From: Limonium bicolor
Lineage: Eukaryota > Streptophyta > Magnoliopsida > Caryophyllales > Plumbaginaceae
Length of the DNA: 64,000 bases
NCBI GenBank assembly: GCA_023374045.1
Contig: CM041779.1
Coordinates: forward strand, 272,834,062 to 272,898,061
Reading direction: 5' to 3'
A model generated the notes under the pieces. The model was not told where the DNA came from. It did not search any database and saw nothing but the letters and a program-made list of their open reading frames with translations. A program made the position numbers and the translations under genes. Shown piece by piece: positions 12,996-23,623 of the stretch; position 1 is the first letter of the stretch; each line of letters starts with the position of its first letter.

Positions 12996-13585
12996 TATTA
13001 TCTATTTGTATTAAGCGAAGATCATCATGAGATGAGATTGAACTCGAGCACCGTGATCGGAGCAAACATTGCCGCCTTACGGCTAGTCATCTCAATTTTC
13101 CGTACCGATTGTTACGAGAATGCGGCGGCTGGAGTGTAATGAGTCAAGAACAAGATAGCAACAGCAGATATTTCGAGGCCGTGATCAGATCGCGGTTATA
13201 CTCCATTATTGTGTGTGCGCAGCGCAGATCTGGGGGGAGTTAATTTCTATTCACAGTCGTGTTACAGCAATGCCGTGTCGGTTCTTTATCTATCTGTCGA
13301 CGTTGTAGTTCATGGTTCCAGCGGTGGCTGAGACTTGTGATTGCAGCTAGGAGCAGTACCTTTTCTTCTTTATTCTGGGACGACAACGGAGAGAGGAAAA
13401 AAAAAAGTACTCTATGGAAGAGAAGGTTCGATAAAAACATGAGACCGCTCCTTAAAACAACGAAAAAAGACACTCCACCACCACCCCCGCCTCCGGTTGT
13501 CCAGATCACAAACTACCAATATTAAAGAAAGAGTTTTATTTATTTTATTAAGTTAAGGTGAAGATGTGAAGTTACCTGTAAACTA
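12996..13585. other. 5' UTR and promoter region of the coiled-coil gene
   Basis: This lies upstream of the minus-strand start at 12995. It contains GC-richer sequence at about 13,140-13,500, including a C-rich run near 13,480-13,498, consistent with a 5' UTR and proximal promoter. Short open frames on both strands carry no motif. The transcription start is not determined. Confidence 0.4.
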
Positions 13586-13817
13586 CTCCCTCCATCCTGA
13601 ATTGACCGTCCTGTTTGCTTTATGGCACGTTTTTCCACTTCAATATTAAGCATATAAGATAAAATAATTTTATAAAACTAAATTTTATAACATATAATTT
13701 ATCATGTAAGGAATCATATACAAAATTTAAATTTTCAAAATTAATTTATCTTATATGTTAAAAATTGAAGTCAAACGACATGTCCAAATAGTAAACAGGA
13801 CGGTAGGACGGAGGGAG
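13586..13817. mobile_element. Stowaway-type MITE (Tc1/mariner), 232 bp
   Basis: The ends are CTCCCTCCATCCTGAATTG on the left and, on the other strand, CTCCCTCCGTCCTACCG. The termini can be extended as an imperfect inverted repeat for roughly 70 bp. It is flanked by TA on both sides (13584-13585 and 13818-13819). The interior is AT-rich and non-coding. The CTCCCTCC terminus with TA duplication is the hallmark of Stowaway elements. Confidence 0.88.
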
Positions 13818-14756
13818 TATAATAGATAGATAGATAAAAGAATTAAAATGTTATACTGTACAGTGGACATGTGGGATGTTTCCATCTTGTTTAATTTGAC
13901 CGGGCCACTGCCACTGCCCTGCAACATGAGGGAATCACGGTTGCCTCTCTCTGTTGTGCATTAATAACTAGCTAGAGGGAGTAAAATTGTTCTAGCTAAT
14001 ACTTAACTAATAGAGCGTATTATGACTTTTGTACATCATTTTTATGCTTTACAATTAAATTAATGATAGATCTCGATTTATGTTAAACACCCGCACACAA
14101 AATGTACGTTGCAATTACGGCGTTTCATTAATATCAGAGTACCAAACCATAAGAGGAAGGAAGGAAGGAAGGTTGGTAATATATGAGCCGTATATGCGCG
14201 CGAATATATAATTGATTGCTAATTAATTATAGTCGACTTTTCACTAACCCCCAAATTGGTTTCATTACCAAACTCTGTGTATGATGATTCCGACAGCATA
14301 CCCGAACCGATAAAACAGTTTTGTTTTGCTTTTTATTTTGCTTTTGTATTTGTTTTGTTTAAAAGGAAGGAGCATCTTTTCTCTCAAAAAAGGAAAAAAA
14401 AAAAACAAAAGCGCATCCCACAGACGGGACGAGAACAAAGGGGAGGGACTAGGAGGGGTACTGCAGTCATTTTCTTAACGTGTTGTTTCGTTGGGTTGTG
14501 ACTTTATGAGGAGCTGGAATATCACGAGCAGCGACGCGTGCATGGTTGGGTGCGTTTGTTTGTTTGTTTGGTGGAGCCGTGGAGTGGAAAAAAAGAGACA
14601 AAACACAACGGTCACCTGAGTCCGCCAACGTTACAATCTTCGCATTGCTTACCAAATACGATACTATTTTTTTTTCTAGTAATTCGACAATATTTCTTCG
14701 TGAAATATATATATGTATGTATACATAATATTTACCAGCTGCTGTTGCATAGTTTT
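13818..14756. other. Non-coding DNA
   Basis: AT-rich intergenic sequence with a short GGAA microsatellite near 14,152-14,172 and an A-rich run near 14,394-14,404. Small open frames here have no recognisable motif. Confidence 0.4.
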
Positions 14757-14774
14757 AAATAGACCTTGTCAAGG

Positions 14775-15406
14775 ACTGTGTTATCTCGAAAAGTTGTAGT
14801 CCTTGACGGTGGAGCTCTCTCTTCTCTCCTCTTTTCTGTCTTCTCTTTTCCTCATTTTTTCCTCTTATCCTACTGTTTCTTCTCATCTCTTTTGTTTAAT
14901 AGTACTACTTCTACTACCGTTTAGATGTTATTTTGTTTAGTCGGTCTTCTTTAGTTCCTAGGTTCCTCTCCGATGAGGGAGTTACTTGTTTTGTTTTTGG
15001 AGTTTGTGGGTTTTGGGGTTTGTGGGTTTTGAGTATGGTTTGGGTGTTTGATTTTCTACCATTAGTGTTTCTTCTAGAGCTTAAGAGTTTGATCACTGCT
15101 CAGTGGAGCTGATGGATGCCGCTTGGTATTGATTACCAACTGCTGTTGCTAGTAGGGAATGGATCCATTATGATTGTGAAGCCGCAGATGACGACGAAGG
15201 TGAAGGTGGTGCCGATTCCGGTGATGGTGGTGCTGATTCCGGTGAAGGTGGTTGCTCACTGTGAAGTTGAAGGCTATTATGCAAGTTTCTTTACACATAT
15301 GACACATGTTGGGTGTTGGGTAGGAAGGTTGTATCTTTTGTACATGTGTCGCCTTGCATGTAATGCTTTTAATATAATATAAAAAGTTGATGTTTTTCAA
15401 AAAAAA
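14775..15406 (+). mobile_element. Retroposed fragment with poly-A tail and imperfect TSD
   Basis: A segment of about 630 bp ends in TTTTAATATAATATAAAAAG and a run of 11 A (15399-15409). It is flanked by imperfect 18-bp direct repeats: AAATAGACCTTGTCAAGG at 14757-14774 and AAATAGACTTGGTAAAGG at 15407-15424 (15 of 18 match). This is the signature of target-primed reverse transcription, so it is a 5'-truncated LINE or a processed transcript. No protein domain was recognised; the internal GGTGAAGGTGGTG-rich part (15,200-15,250) is low complexity. Confidence 0.5.
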
Positions 15407-15495
15407 AAATAGACTTGGTAAAGGTGATCTGAACCTGAAAAACTGAATTAGTCTAAATCCGTTTAAAATTGAATGGTGTGACCTGAGATGTGACT

Positions 15496-15660
15496 CGAAA
15501 ATTCGAACCGAACCAAACCAAACCAAACCAAACCAAACCAAAACTGAATCAAACCGAAATTCGGTATAATCTACATCCACCCGAACGGAATTCACCCAAA
15601 CCGAATCCATCCGAATCAAATTCACCCGAACCGAATTCATCCGAACCGAATCAACCCGAA
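15496..15660 (+). repeat. Low-complexity AAACC / CCGAA tandem repeat
   Basis: First (CAAAC)n-type copies at about 15,512-15,540, then irregular repeats of CCGAACCGAAT and similar. The open frames across it are repeat artefacts. Confidence 0.65.
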
Positions 15661-17995
15661 TGGTTTGTGAAAGCCTAAATCTATTATAGTTGTTCGAAGC
15701 ATAAAAGATAATCTTGAAACCAAAAACACATAATGGAGATTTACACATCCAATAAGTGTTCATTACTCACAAATGATATACATAATATTGGACATCTTCA
15801 ATCTTTAAGCATCTCAAACCTTGTTGTATTAAAACATTCATAAATTGTGTTGTTACCCTTCCCACGCATAGATCTTTTGCTATAAACTATAGATGTTTTG
15901 CTTAAAAATGTTTTATAATACAATTTAATGTGTATCATTACTATATTATAATACTCTACTAATTTTGATTTAAATTATTTTATGTTTAGGACATGAGACT
16001 AGGGAATGATTTATATGTTGATGAAACTTAATACAAAACCTACACTTTGCAGTTGAGACATATACTAACCACGATTGATGTGTATATGCCTAAATATAAT
16101 TACGCAATAAAATGAAAAAAATAAATATTTTCAATGCTAGTTATTGTGAAACGTGGATAGACTAGCATTTTTGATGATGAATAATCTTCACCAGATTATT
16201 TCATCTATACCTTGAGATCATAACCTAAAATATTTAATTTGACAGAGTAATGTGTATCCTTATATTTTATATTACTCTATATTTTTATAAAAGTTTCTTT
16301 ATGTTTAGAACTTGGGAGGTCTGAATCTTAATGGAATTCTGACGCTCGCACGAGGCGATGATGGATGGGCGTAGGCAGGTGACGCTTACGCAAGGTGACG
16401 AGCGCGGGGTGTGACGGGTGCGGGATGACGCGATGCACATCGTTGGGCGTGGGCGAGGTATAGACTGGGCGTCGAGTGTCAAATATTGACCATTAATTCA
16501 TAAAATTTTTAATTTATATTTTACCGATACAATTAATAAATGCATATTTTAAAATTCACATACAAAAAAAATTGTTATCCAATTTGATTATGTCGAATCA
16601 TAGCAGTCTGATCAAGAGTAACACTGTATTAAGAGAATTTACAGGCGAATGAAAATCAATACAAATTACAGAGGTTGCTTAAAATTCATGCTTTGAATTT
16701 CTGTCAATCAAACATAATCCAAATTTTACCGATAACCCAAAAAACTCGAATAACGTAGAGACTAACCTTAACCCGAACTCAACCAAAACCAAAATTAACC
16801 GATTCTAATTTATAACAGATAACCCGACCCTATTTAATCTGATTTAAATAATAAGTATGTATAAATTGATCGAATCAAACCCAACGAATTAACCCAATCA
16901 CCAGGTCTTGTTTCAGAATATTATATAAATCTAAACCGATCTGAGTATACAATATTTATTATATCGTAGGGCATCATGCTAGCGCACACCACCTGCGCTT
17001 CAGTTTCTCTGTCTTCTATATTGTCGAACATATATATAGTTAAATCGAAAAACATAAAAGGTAACCTCAATTAGCAAGCTAGTAGTTAATCATAATTAAT
17101 AAAGATTGCTTAATATTTTAATTAACACCAGACAAATCTTTCAATCCTGAAGGATGCAATCCGATATATACATGCTACCATATAACATACACTAAAGGCA
17201 ATATGAGGTTGATGTCACCGGTCTTGTATATGGTAAACTTCACCCATCCAATATATTCTCACTCTTTCACACTTTGGGTTTTAATTAGCGGAGTAGGTTC
17301 TAAGTTACTCCACATCCTCCATTTCCTTTTCATCTCAAATTTAATTTCTATAATTCTTCTTAATTAGCTTGTTTGTAATTTTAACTGATGAACTCCAACT
17401 TTAACATTCTAGTTGATGAAAAATACTATAGTATTTAACTTTGTTCAGAAAAACAAAGTGGCCAATATTAGGTGAGTGTCTAGTTCTCCCACATTAATAT
17501 AATAAATGCTGGATTGTTAGTTGACTTTTAACGTTTACCATTTCCTGATTACTATATTTTTTTTCTTGTAGTTAGCTTAAGCGAGTTAGATTAATTAGAC
17601 ATGTCTTATGCTATGTGGGCGCGGGTTCCCTCACGAAACACTATTTTCTTTTCCCGAATGACTTCCTACGTGCAAGTTGAAAGTAGATTTCTTTTTTTTT
17701 TTGGAAATTCACACCTAAAAAGATTCATAATTCATTTTAAAACCCATTCTTAGTTTCAATATTATGTGAAATAACTATGAATAATGTCCATTTTCTCCGG
17801 ACATTACAATCATATTTTAAGTTTGCACTATGTCACTTTAAAAAAAAAGTGGGAGTATTTTGTGAACAACTGAATGTAGTCATCTGACTACATATGCTGA
17901 CCTAGCAAGTAAAAGGAAAAAATGGATTTAACTTTTTTTTTTAAAAAAGTAAAACTAATACTGCTAAGGGTTATAGTGCACAAAACATAAAAGAA
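15661..17995. other. AT-rich intergenic DNA
   Basis: No gene was recognised. There is a diverged duplication: the 'TAATGTGTATC ... TTTATGTTTAG' stretch near 15,929-15,990 recurs near 16,250-16,310. A GC-rich patch at about 16,340-16,480, dense in short GACG/GCG words, stands out from its surroundings and could be a fragment of another repeat. Confidence 0.4.
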
Positions 17996-17999
17996 ACCT

Positions 18000-18325
18000 T
18001 GTACATGTGGTCATACAAACCTGTACAAATGTTCAATAAAATATGTACATCCTCATGTAAAAATATGTACATCCTCGCATTAAAAACATACAGACTGGTC
18101 ACATAAACCTGTACGAAACATTAAATATGTACATCCTTAGATTAAAACATGTACATATAAGGGAGAAAACTTGTACAGATGGTCATACAAACATGTACAA
18201 ATGTTCATTAAAACATATACATTCTGATAATTGAACATGTACATTCTCACATTTGAACATGTTCATCGTCACATTAAAACATGTACATTCTCACATTAAA
18301 ATATGCACACCATCACATTAAAGTA
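18000..18325. repeat. Minisatellite with ACATGTACA core
   Basis: About a dozen irregular copies of a 20-40 bp unit containing (A)ACATGTACAT, TGTACAAATGTTCAT and TTCTCACATTAAA. The unit carries palindromic TGTACA / ACATGT words. No coding potential. Confidence 0.65.
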
Positions 18326-18326
18326 T

Positions 18327-18930
18327 GGAATGACTTCCAAATAGATTACCCTAAGCACACACACCCTAAAACCCACCCTAGGAAAGCTAAAAAACATCAA
18401 AGGCATTTTTAGGGTTTGTGGTAACCCTAAACCCACTACCACAAACCCTAAAAATCTGTTGAGTTAGTTGCTACAATGTAAAGTATATAGAATGACTTCC
18501 AAGTAGATTACCTTACCCTCAAAACACGCCAAAACCCACCCTGGTAAAGCTAAAAAATGTCGAAGGCATTTTTAGGATTTGCAGTGACGGGTTTAGGACC
18601 CTAAACCCGCTACCACAAACCTTAAAAACCTGTTGAGTTAGTTGCTACAATATAAAGTACAGAACAAATTCCAAATAGATTACCCTACCCCTCAAAACAC
18701 CCCAAAACCCACCCTAGGAAAGCTAAAATGTCAAAGGTGTTTTTAGGGTTTGTAGTGGGCGGGTTAAACCCTAAAATCCTATGGAGTTAGTTGCTACAAT
18801 ATACAGCATAAAACAAATTCCAAATAGATTACCCTACCCCCCCCCCCCCCAAAAAAAACACCCCAAAACCCACCCTAGGAAAGTTAAAAATGTCGAAGGC
18901 ATTTTTAGGGTTTGTAGTGGCGGGTTTAGG
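18327..18930. repeat. Four tandem copies of a 150-170 bp unit rich in telomere-like words
   Basis: Copies start near 18,327, 18,489, 18,661 and 18,808, each with '(C)AAATAGATTACCCT', 'AAAACCCACCCTAGGAAAGC', 'GGCATTTTTAGGGTTTG' and 'GTTGAGTTAGTTGCTACAAT'. The first copy contains a perfect 19-bp inverted repeat (18405-18423 against 18437-18455) made of TTTAGGGTTTGTGG / CCACAAACCCTAAA. Copy 4 has a long C run followed by an A run at 18,837-18,858. Confidence 0.75.
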
Positions 18931-19357
18931 TTTAAAATACACCATACAACTAGGGGTGTGGAAACAGGGCGGTTAGAACGGATATCCGCAATAACTATTT
19001 TTTTTCGGATTCGATCACCGTTTTTTTAACCGTTTTACAAAAGTTTAGTTATTTCAATTAAAACGGGTATCCGTACTTTAGAACGCTTGGGTTAACGGAC
19101 AGTGAATCTGAAACTTCGATTATCCGTAATAACAAAAGTTTTTTTTTTAAAAAAATATGATTCTCTCTTTTCACTTTAGTACACTTTAGTTTACTCACGG
19201 CGCGGGCAAACCAAATTAGGTTTTCAAGTTCAAGGGTTTCCCCTCTCTTGGTCTCTCCCAGTCCTTCTCTTTCGTGACAAGTTTCGTTACTCGTGATTGT
19301 GAGTACCAGGCACAACCACACAAGGAAAACACTAGGCGGTGCGGCGGGCAGGGCGGT
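18931..19357. other. Non-coding flank of Ty3 element 1
   Basis: No gene was recognised. The last five bases, GCGGT (19353-19357), are the left target-site duplication of Ty3 element 1; the same five bases lie at 33506-33510. Confidence 0.6.
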
Positions 19358-22300
19358 TGTAACACCCCTACCGTTAATCCTATGCTTACCGTCCAATCAT
19401 CCCAATAATCAAAGCTACTCACAGCGGAAAATACCTACTACTACGGCGGGTGATACAACGCCGCTAACCGCCCATACGGCTAGCAAGGCTTACACTACTT
19501 ACAGTCACGGTCTGATGATCATAGTATACCGAACTACTGCATTACTTACCAATACAAAAGAGCATATACTTACATTGATGGATTACCGAGTGCCAAGTAT
19601 ATTCAATTACATCATTTCCAAGTTTACCAAAAATAATGAGTTTCTACCATCCACTCATCTATACCAATTCACCATCCCATCAATATCCAAAAAGGTGTAC
19701 CCCATGGTACACCGGCTAATCAAAAGGCTCCTAGCCGTGTACAACTTAGTACACCATTCACAATTCATTAATTACAACTCAAAAGAAATCTACTAAGTCT
19801 TCATCATCTTCACCCCTCTCGTGTACCTGCGTGTAGTAAAAAAACATCGCCCCAAGGGGCTCAGCAAAAGCTGCGCATAAACTCATATACCGTGTGCTAG
19901 CTAGGGCACGCCGACTAATTAAGGTCGAATAGGCATGCAGTTCATTTATTTCATACATACATGCTTTACATACATCATACATTCATGCTCAATACGATAC
20001 ATAATCCAAGGCGACAATACAATAGCATACACAATCCTTACCTTCACAAGGGTTAGCCAAATTACGCATCCGGGTTAATCGGAATGCTTTTTACTCTTTT
20101 ACTCATTACACATTACTTACTCTTACTTACACTTACTTACTTTTTCCATACTTATTACTCATTCTTACTTACTTACTTTTACTCATGTTAAGTCGGTATG
20201 ACCTCCAGCCCGGGGACTACACCGTCCCACCACCGGGATTTACTTGACTCACCAATCCGGGATGCTACCCATTTAAGGGGTTTGGGCCGCGGACCAGTTT
20301 AAGAGTCAGGACTTGGATCCAACCTCTTGTGTCTCTGCATCCTCACGCGTGGCCAAAACTATATCGGACTTCTGCTCATTCCAATTTAATTACCAATTTA
20401 AGTTAGATTGGTTAGCTTGTTAGGAATCAGTTAGAAGTCCAATCGCAAACACATTCGGTCACAGTACAATGCATCATACATACACACACTCATATTCATC
20501 CACACATTTCATGAATTATACAAACTATGATTTAAAGAAAATATTCAACAAGATACAACACTACATATTCACAAGTAAGCATGATAACTCCGATTCGTGC
20601 AATTATCTTATTTGGTGGTCAATTAGCACACAACACACAAATCAGAGTAACCAAGATAGCATACGGGGCATGAGGAATTCATACCGTTCACCGTTGTACT
20701 TGTATCCGACGTTCCTCCGGTGTTCACAATCCAAATCCTAACATATACATACAACTGGGTGGTTAATTGCCCTTACTAATTACTTTACTAATATTTCCCG
20801 ATTTACACTTACTATTTCATTGTTGTTCAAATACTTTTAACTAAGTTACTTACTTACAATTATTCTCTAAGCTTGTTTATGGCCTTAATGACCTTTAAAC
20901 ATCATTAATTATGTCTTAATTATCTTATAATACCATCACCCAACCTTAACCTACCTTAGATTACCTTTTAAACATGTTCTGTACAATTTTGGGGTTGGTC
21001 CGGGTTACCGTCCGGACTTACATACCCGGACCAACTCACTGGGACAGCCCTCGGGTAACTTAATCGCATGGTCCGGGTTTACACCCTAGTATACAGACCC
21101 GGACCACATGGTTACAGAACTCTCGGGTAAGTTTTTCGTGTGGTCCGGGTTTGTGTACTACTTTGCAAACCCGGACCACATTTTTTGGTAAGTTACGGGT
21201 ATGTTTTTTGGGGTGGTCCGGGTTAGTGTCTTGGTTTGTAAACCCGGACCATCCCTTTGTAAAACTTTCTGTCGTGTTTTTATGCTGGTCCGGGTTTGCG
21301 TACTGGTTTGCGAACTCGGACCAGTTACAGTTTTGCAAATTATGTAAGTTTTTCAACTTGTTTAAATTCCAAATTTCTACCAGTCTCTTTCCTAATATTC
21401 CTACATATAATCTAGCATGTTTTAACTTTGTTTAAGCATTTTAAACTAGCCTAATACAACCTCATAGCAATCTGTTACATTAACCCACTCACACTGCAAG
21501 TTTTACTCCTCTGTTGCATTTCTACTTCTTCAACTAATGCTACAGACTTTCCCATTCTTCTTCCCACTAGCCAAATAACTCTTAAACTAGCCTAACTTAG
21601 TTAAACAACTCACGTTTTACCATTTACAACTCCACTCAACTACACTCTTCCTTCCTGTTACAAAACAAAGTGAAAAATCTCATTCTTAGCTTCTCTGCAA
21701 TTCTCTTCTGTTTCTTTCTTTTCTAACACACACAAGACTCTAAATTCCTAACCAAATTTTGACAGAGTTTCCCTACATTCCTAAGTGTTCTCACCACATA
21801 ATTTTTCCCCTCAACAAAGTTCACAACCTGTACAATATATACATTATTCTCTCCACATTCTAAATATCACTGCACACCTACTACTTACACTTAACAATTT
21901 ATTTACTTGTTTTCAAAGGCTTCAAACTACCAATACCATTCACATTAGTATACCCATTCACTTCCTACTATTACGGTGGTTTCCAAACATTGTTACAGTA
22001 ATGCATTTATACCTACACGAGACCAAAACTGTACAGAGACTTCTCTTTACCTTGGGTTTCCTTGATTCCTTTTTCTTTCTCTCCTTCTCCTTTCTTGCTC
22101 CTCTCTCGTTCTTTGTTCTCTTGATTTATTCAAGCCAAGCTACACCATGTAACAAGGCACACACAGACACACCAAACTAATAAGTTTCATACGTAGGTTT
22201 TTAAACCCTAGATTATGAGAATTCATTTACATCACTTAGAAGATCTTACCTTGAGCTTCTAATGGAATTTTTTGAGTAGAAAATGACAAGGCTTCAACTC

Positions 22301-23187
22301 CTCACAGTGGCATGCCAAAATCGGCTGACAATGGGATAATGTTGCTCACGTGAGTTTTGGATTTTGCAAGGGAAAATGAAAAAGAGTGAAGCTTTGGTCT
22401 TTTTCTTACCTTAGAACATGAAGAAGATGATAGGTCTTCTAATGGTTCTCCTCAAGCTCCAAAACGATTAACCCCTCAAAAATAAAGTTGGAGGTTTTAG
22501 ATTTTTGAAGGGTGTAGGATGATCTCCTTGACGATACGAATTCAACGGTATGGTTTTTGTAGCATTTGGTGGTGGTTTGAGGTTTCAAAGATGAAGAAGA
22601 AGAAGAGGGCTCTGTATGTGGGTTCTCAAATCGCCATGGTTGGAACCAGAGAGGAAGAAGAGAGGTGCAGTACGTGGGGGTTGTGTGTGAGAGAGGAGAG
22701 AGAGTGCTAAAAGTGAGGCTTGCTTTTTATTTGTTTTGTTTGTTAGCACATAAGGAGGGAATTAAGAAGAGGGATATGGGTTCTAATGCGGCCGGCTACC
22801 CACACAGCACACACACTCACTTTCAGTTTTTATTTTTAAAAGTGGACACACTAGTTTATTTTAATTACACTCTCACCCCACAACTCCCCGTTTTTGACAG
22901 TTTTTACTATTTTCTCGTTTTACTGATTTTATTGGTCATAGACCTTCATTAATGTTTATTAATGACTATTTAGTTGACCAAAATTGTTACGAGTCTATTT
23001 GACCCGCTTAAAGTCGCGTTTTCCCGGTTTCCTTGGAAAACGCGCTTTAATGTTCGTTTGTGTTTTTAATCCATTTTAAGAATCCGTTTCCTTCGGGATT
23101 TGTTCCCAGTATTTATTTATACTAAATTAAGCTTCTAAAATATTTATTAGCCTAATTAATCACTATTTTTAATTACGGGGTATTTCA
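19358..23187 (-). repeat. 3' LTR of Ty3 element 1
   Basis: Pairs with 29677-33505; the copies are nearly identical with scattered substitutions and small indels. TG...CA ends. The open frames inside carry no protein motifs. It contains the palindromic array at 20995-21324. Confidence 0.95.
20995..21324. repeat. Array of five palindromic TGGTCCGGGTT units in the LTR
   Basis: Units at 20995-21034, 21069-21106, 21141-21178, 21214-21251 and 21285-21324, each TGGTCCGGGT(TTG) ... (CAA)ACCCGGACCA with an inner spacer of roughly 12-20 bp. The third unit has 13-bp perfect arms. The period is about 72 bp. Each unit could fold as a hairpin or present paired inverted protein-binding sites. Confidence 0.85.
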
Positions 23188-23200
23188 ATCTACCCCCCTT
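23188..23200 (-). other. Polypurine tract of Ty3 element 1
   Basis: Plus-strand ATCTACCCCCCTT, read on the element strand as AAGGGGGGTAGAT directly before the 3' LTR. Confidence 0.85.
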
Positions 23201-23574
23201 AAGAAACTTTGCCCTCAAAGTTGCTCAAGGTTAAAGGTTTAATAATTCTACTCATTAGGCAAACCACTTGCCATAATGTGTCTTACTACCACCTATGAGG
23301 TGTTTACTTCTTCCATATTGCAAACATACACAATTCAAGCATCATACGAATTCACATACACAATACACCATTTCTATACATACCATCACACAATACACTA
23401 TTACAATCCACAATACACATTACACGAATACATCACACATCGTACATACACATCAATACATTGCACATTACACATACACACCACATAAACTCCGCACTAC
23501 ATGTGCCATCAAAACATACTACGGTACCTACACACTATGCAATGCTAACCCGAAGCAATGCAAAAGCAAAAAGG

Positions 23575-23609
23575 CTCTACCCCCTTTAAAAGGGGTACGC
23601 CCCGTACCC
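23575..23609 (-). other. Second polypurine tract with adjacent hairpin (element 1)
   Basis: Plus strand: CTCTACCCCCTTT followed by AAAAG and a 7-bp stem, GGGTACG-CCC-CGTACCC (23593-23609). It sits between the pol stop and the terminal polypurine tract. The same arrangement occurs in elements 2 and 3. Confidence 0.65.
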
Positions 23610-23623
23610 GTATCTACTAAGTG

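Noticed and set aside
13240..13525. Gly-rich and Pro-rich overlapping frames upstream of the coiled-coil gene
   Set aside because: Both come from one C/G-rich run on opposite strands; no conserved motif or start context.
15149..15763. 204-codon minus-strand frame with His-rich and Val-Arg repeats
   Set aside because: It spans the AAACC/CCGAA low-complexity repeat and the retroposed fragment; the repeats explain the peptide.
18000..18330. CRISPR-like spaced repeats
   Set aside because: Unit length and spacing are irregular, there are no unique spacers, and the context is a plant genome; it is a minisatellite.
18951..19100. Possible hAT transposon terminus (TAGGGGTGTGGAAACAGG)
   Set aside because: It resembles hAT-like ends, but no matching inverted terminus or 8-bp duplication was found in the window.
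21785..22180. 131-codon plus-strand frame in the LTR of element 1, repeated at 32117-32512
   Set aside because: It is present in both LTRs only because they are copies, with a shift to chance hydrophobic composition and no motif; not a gene.
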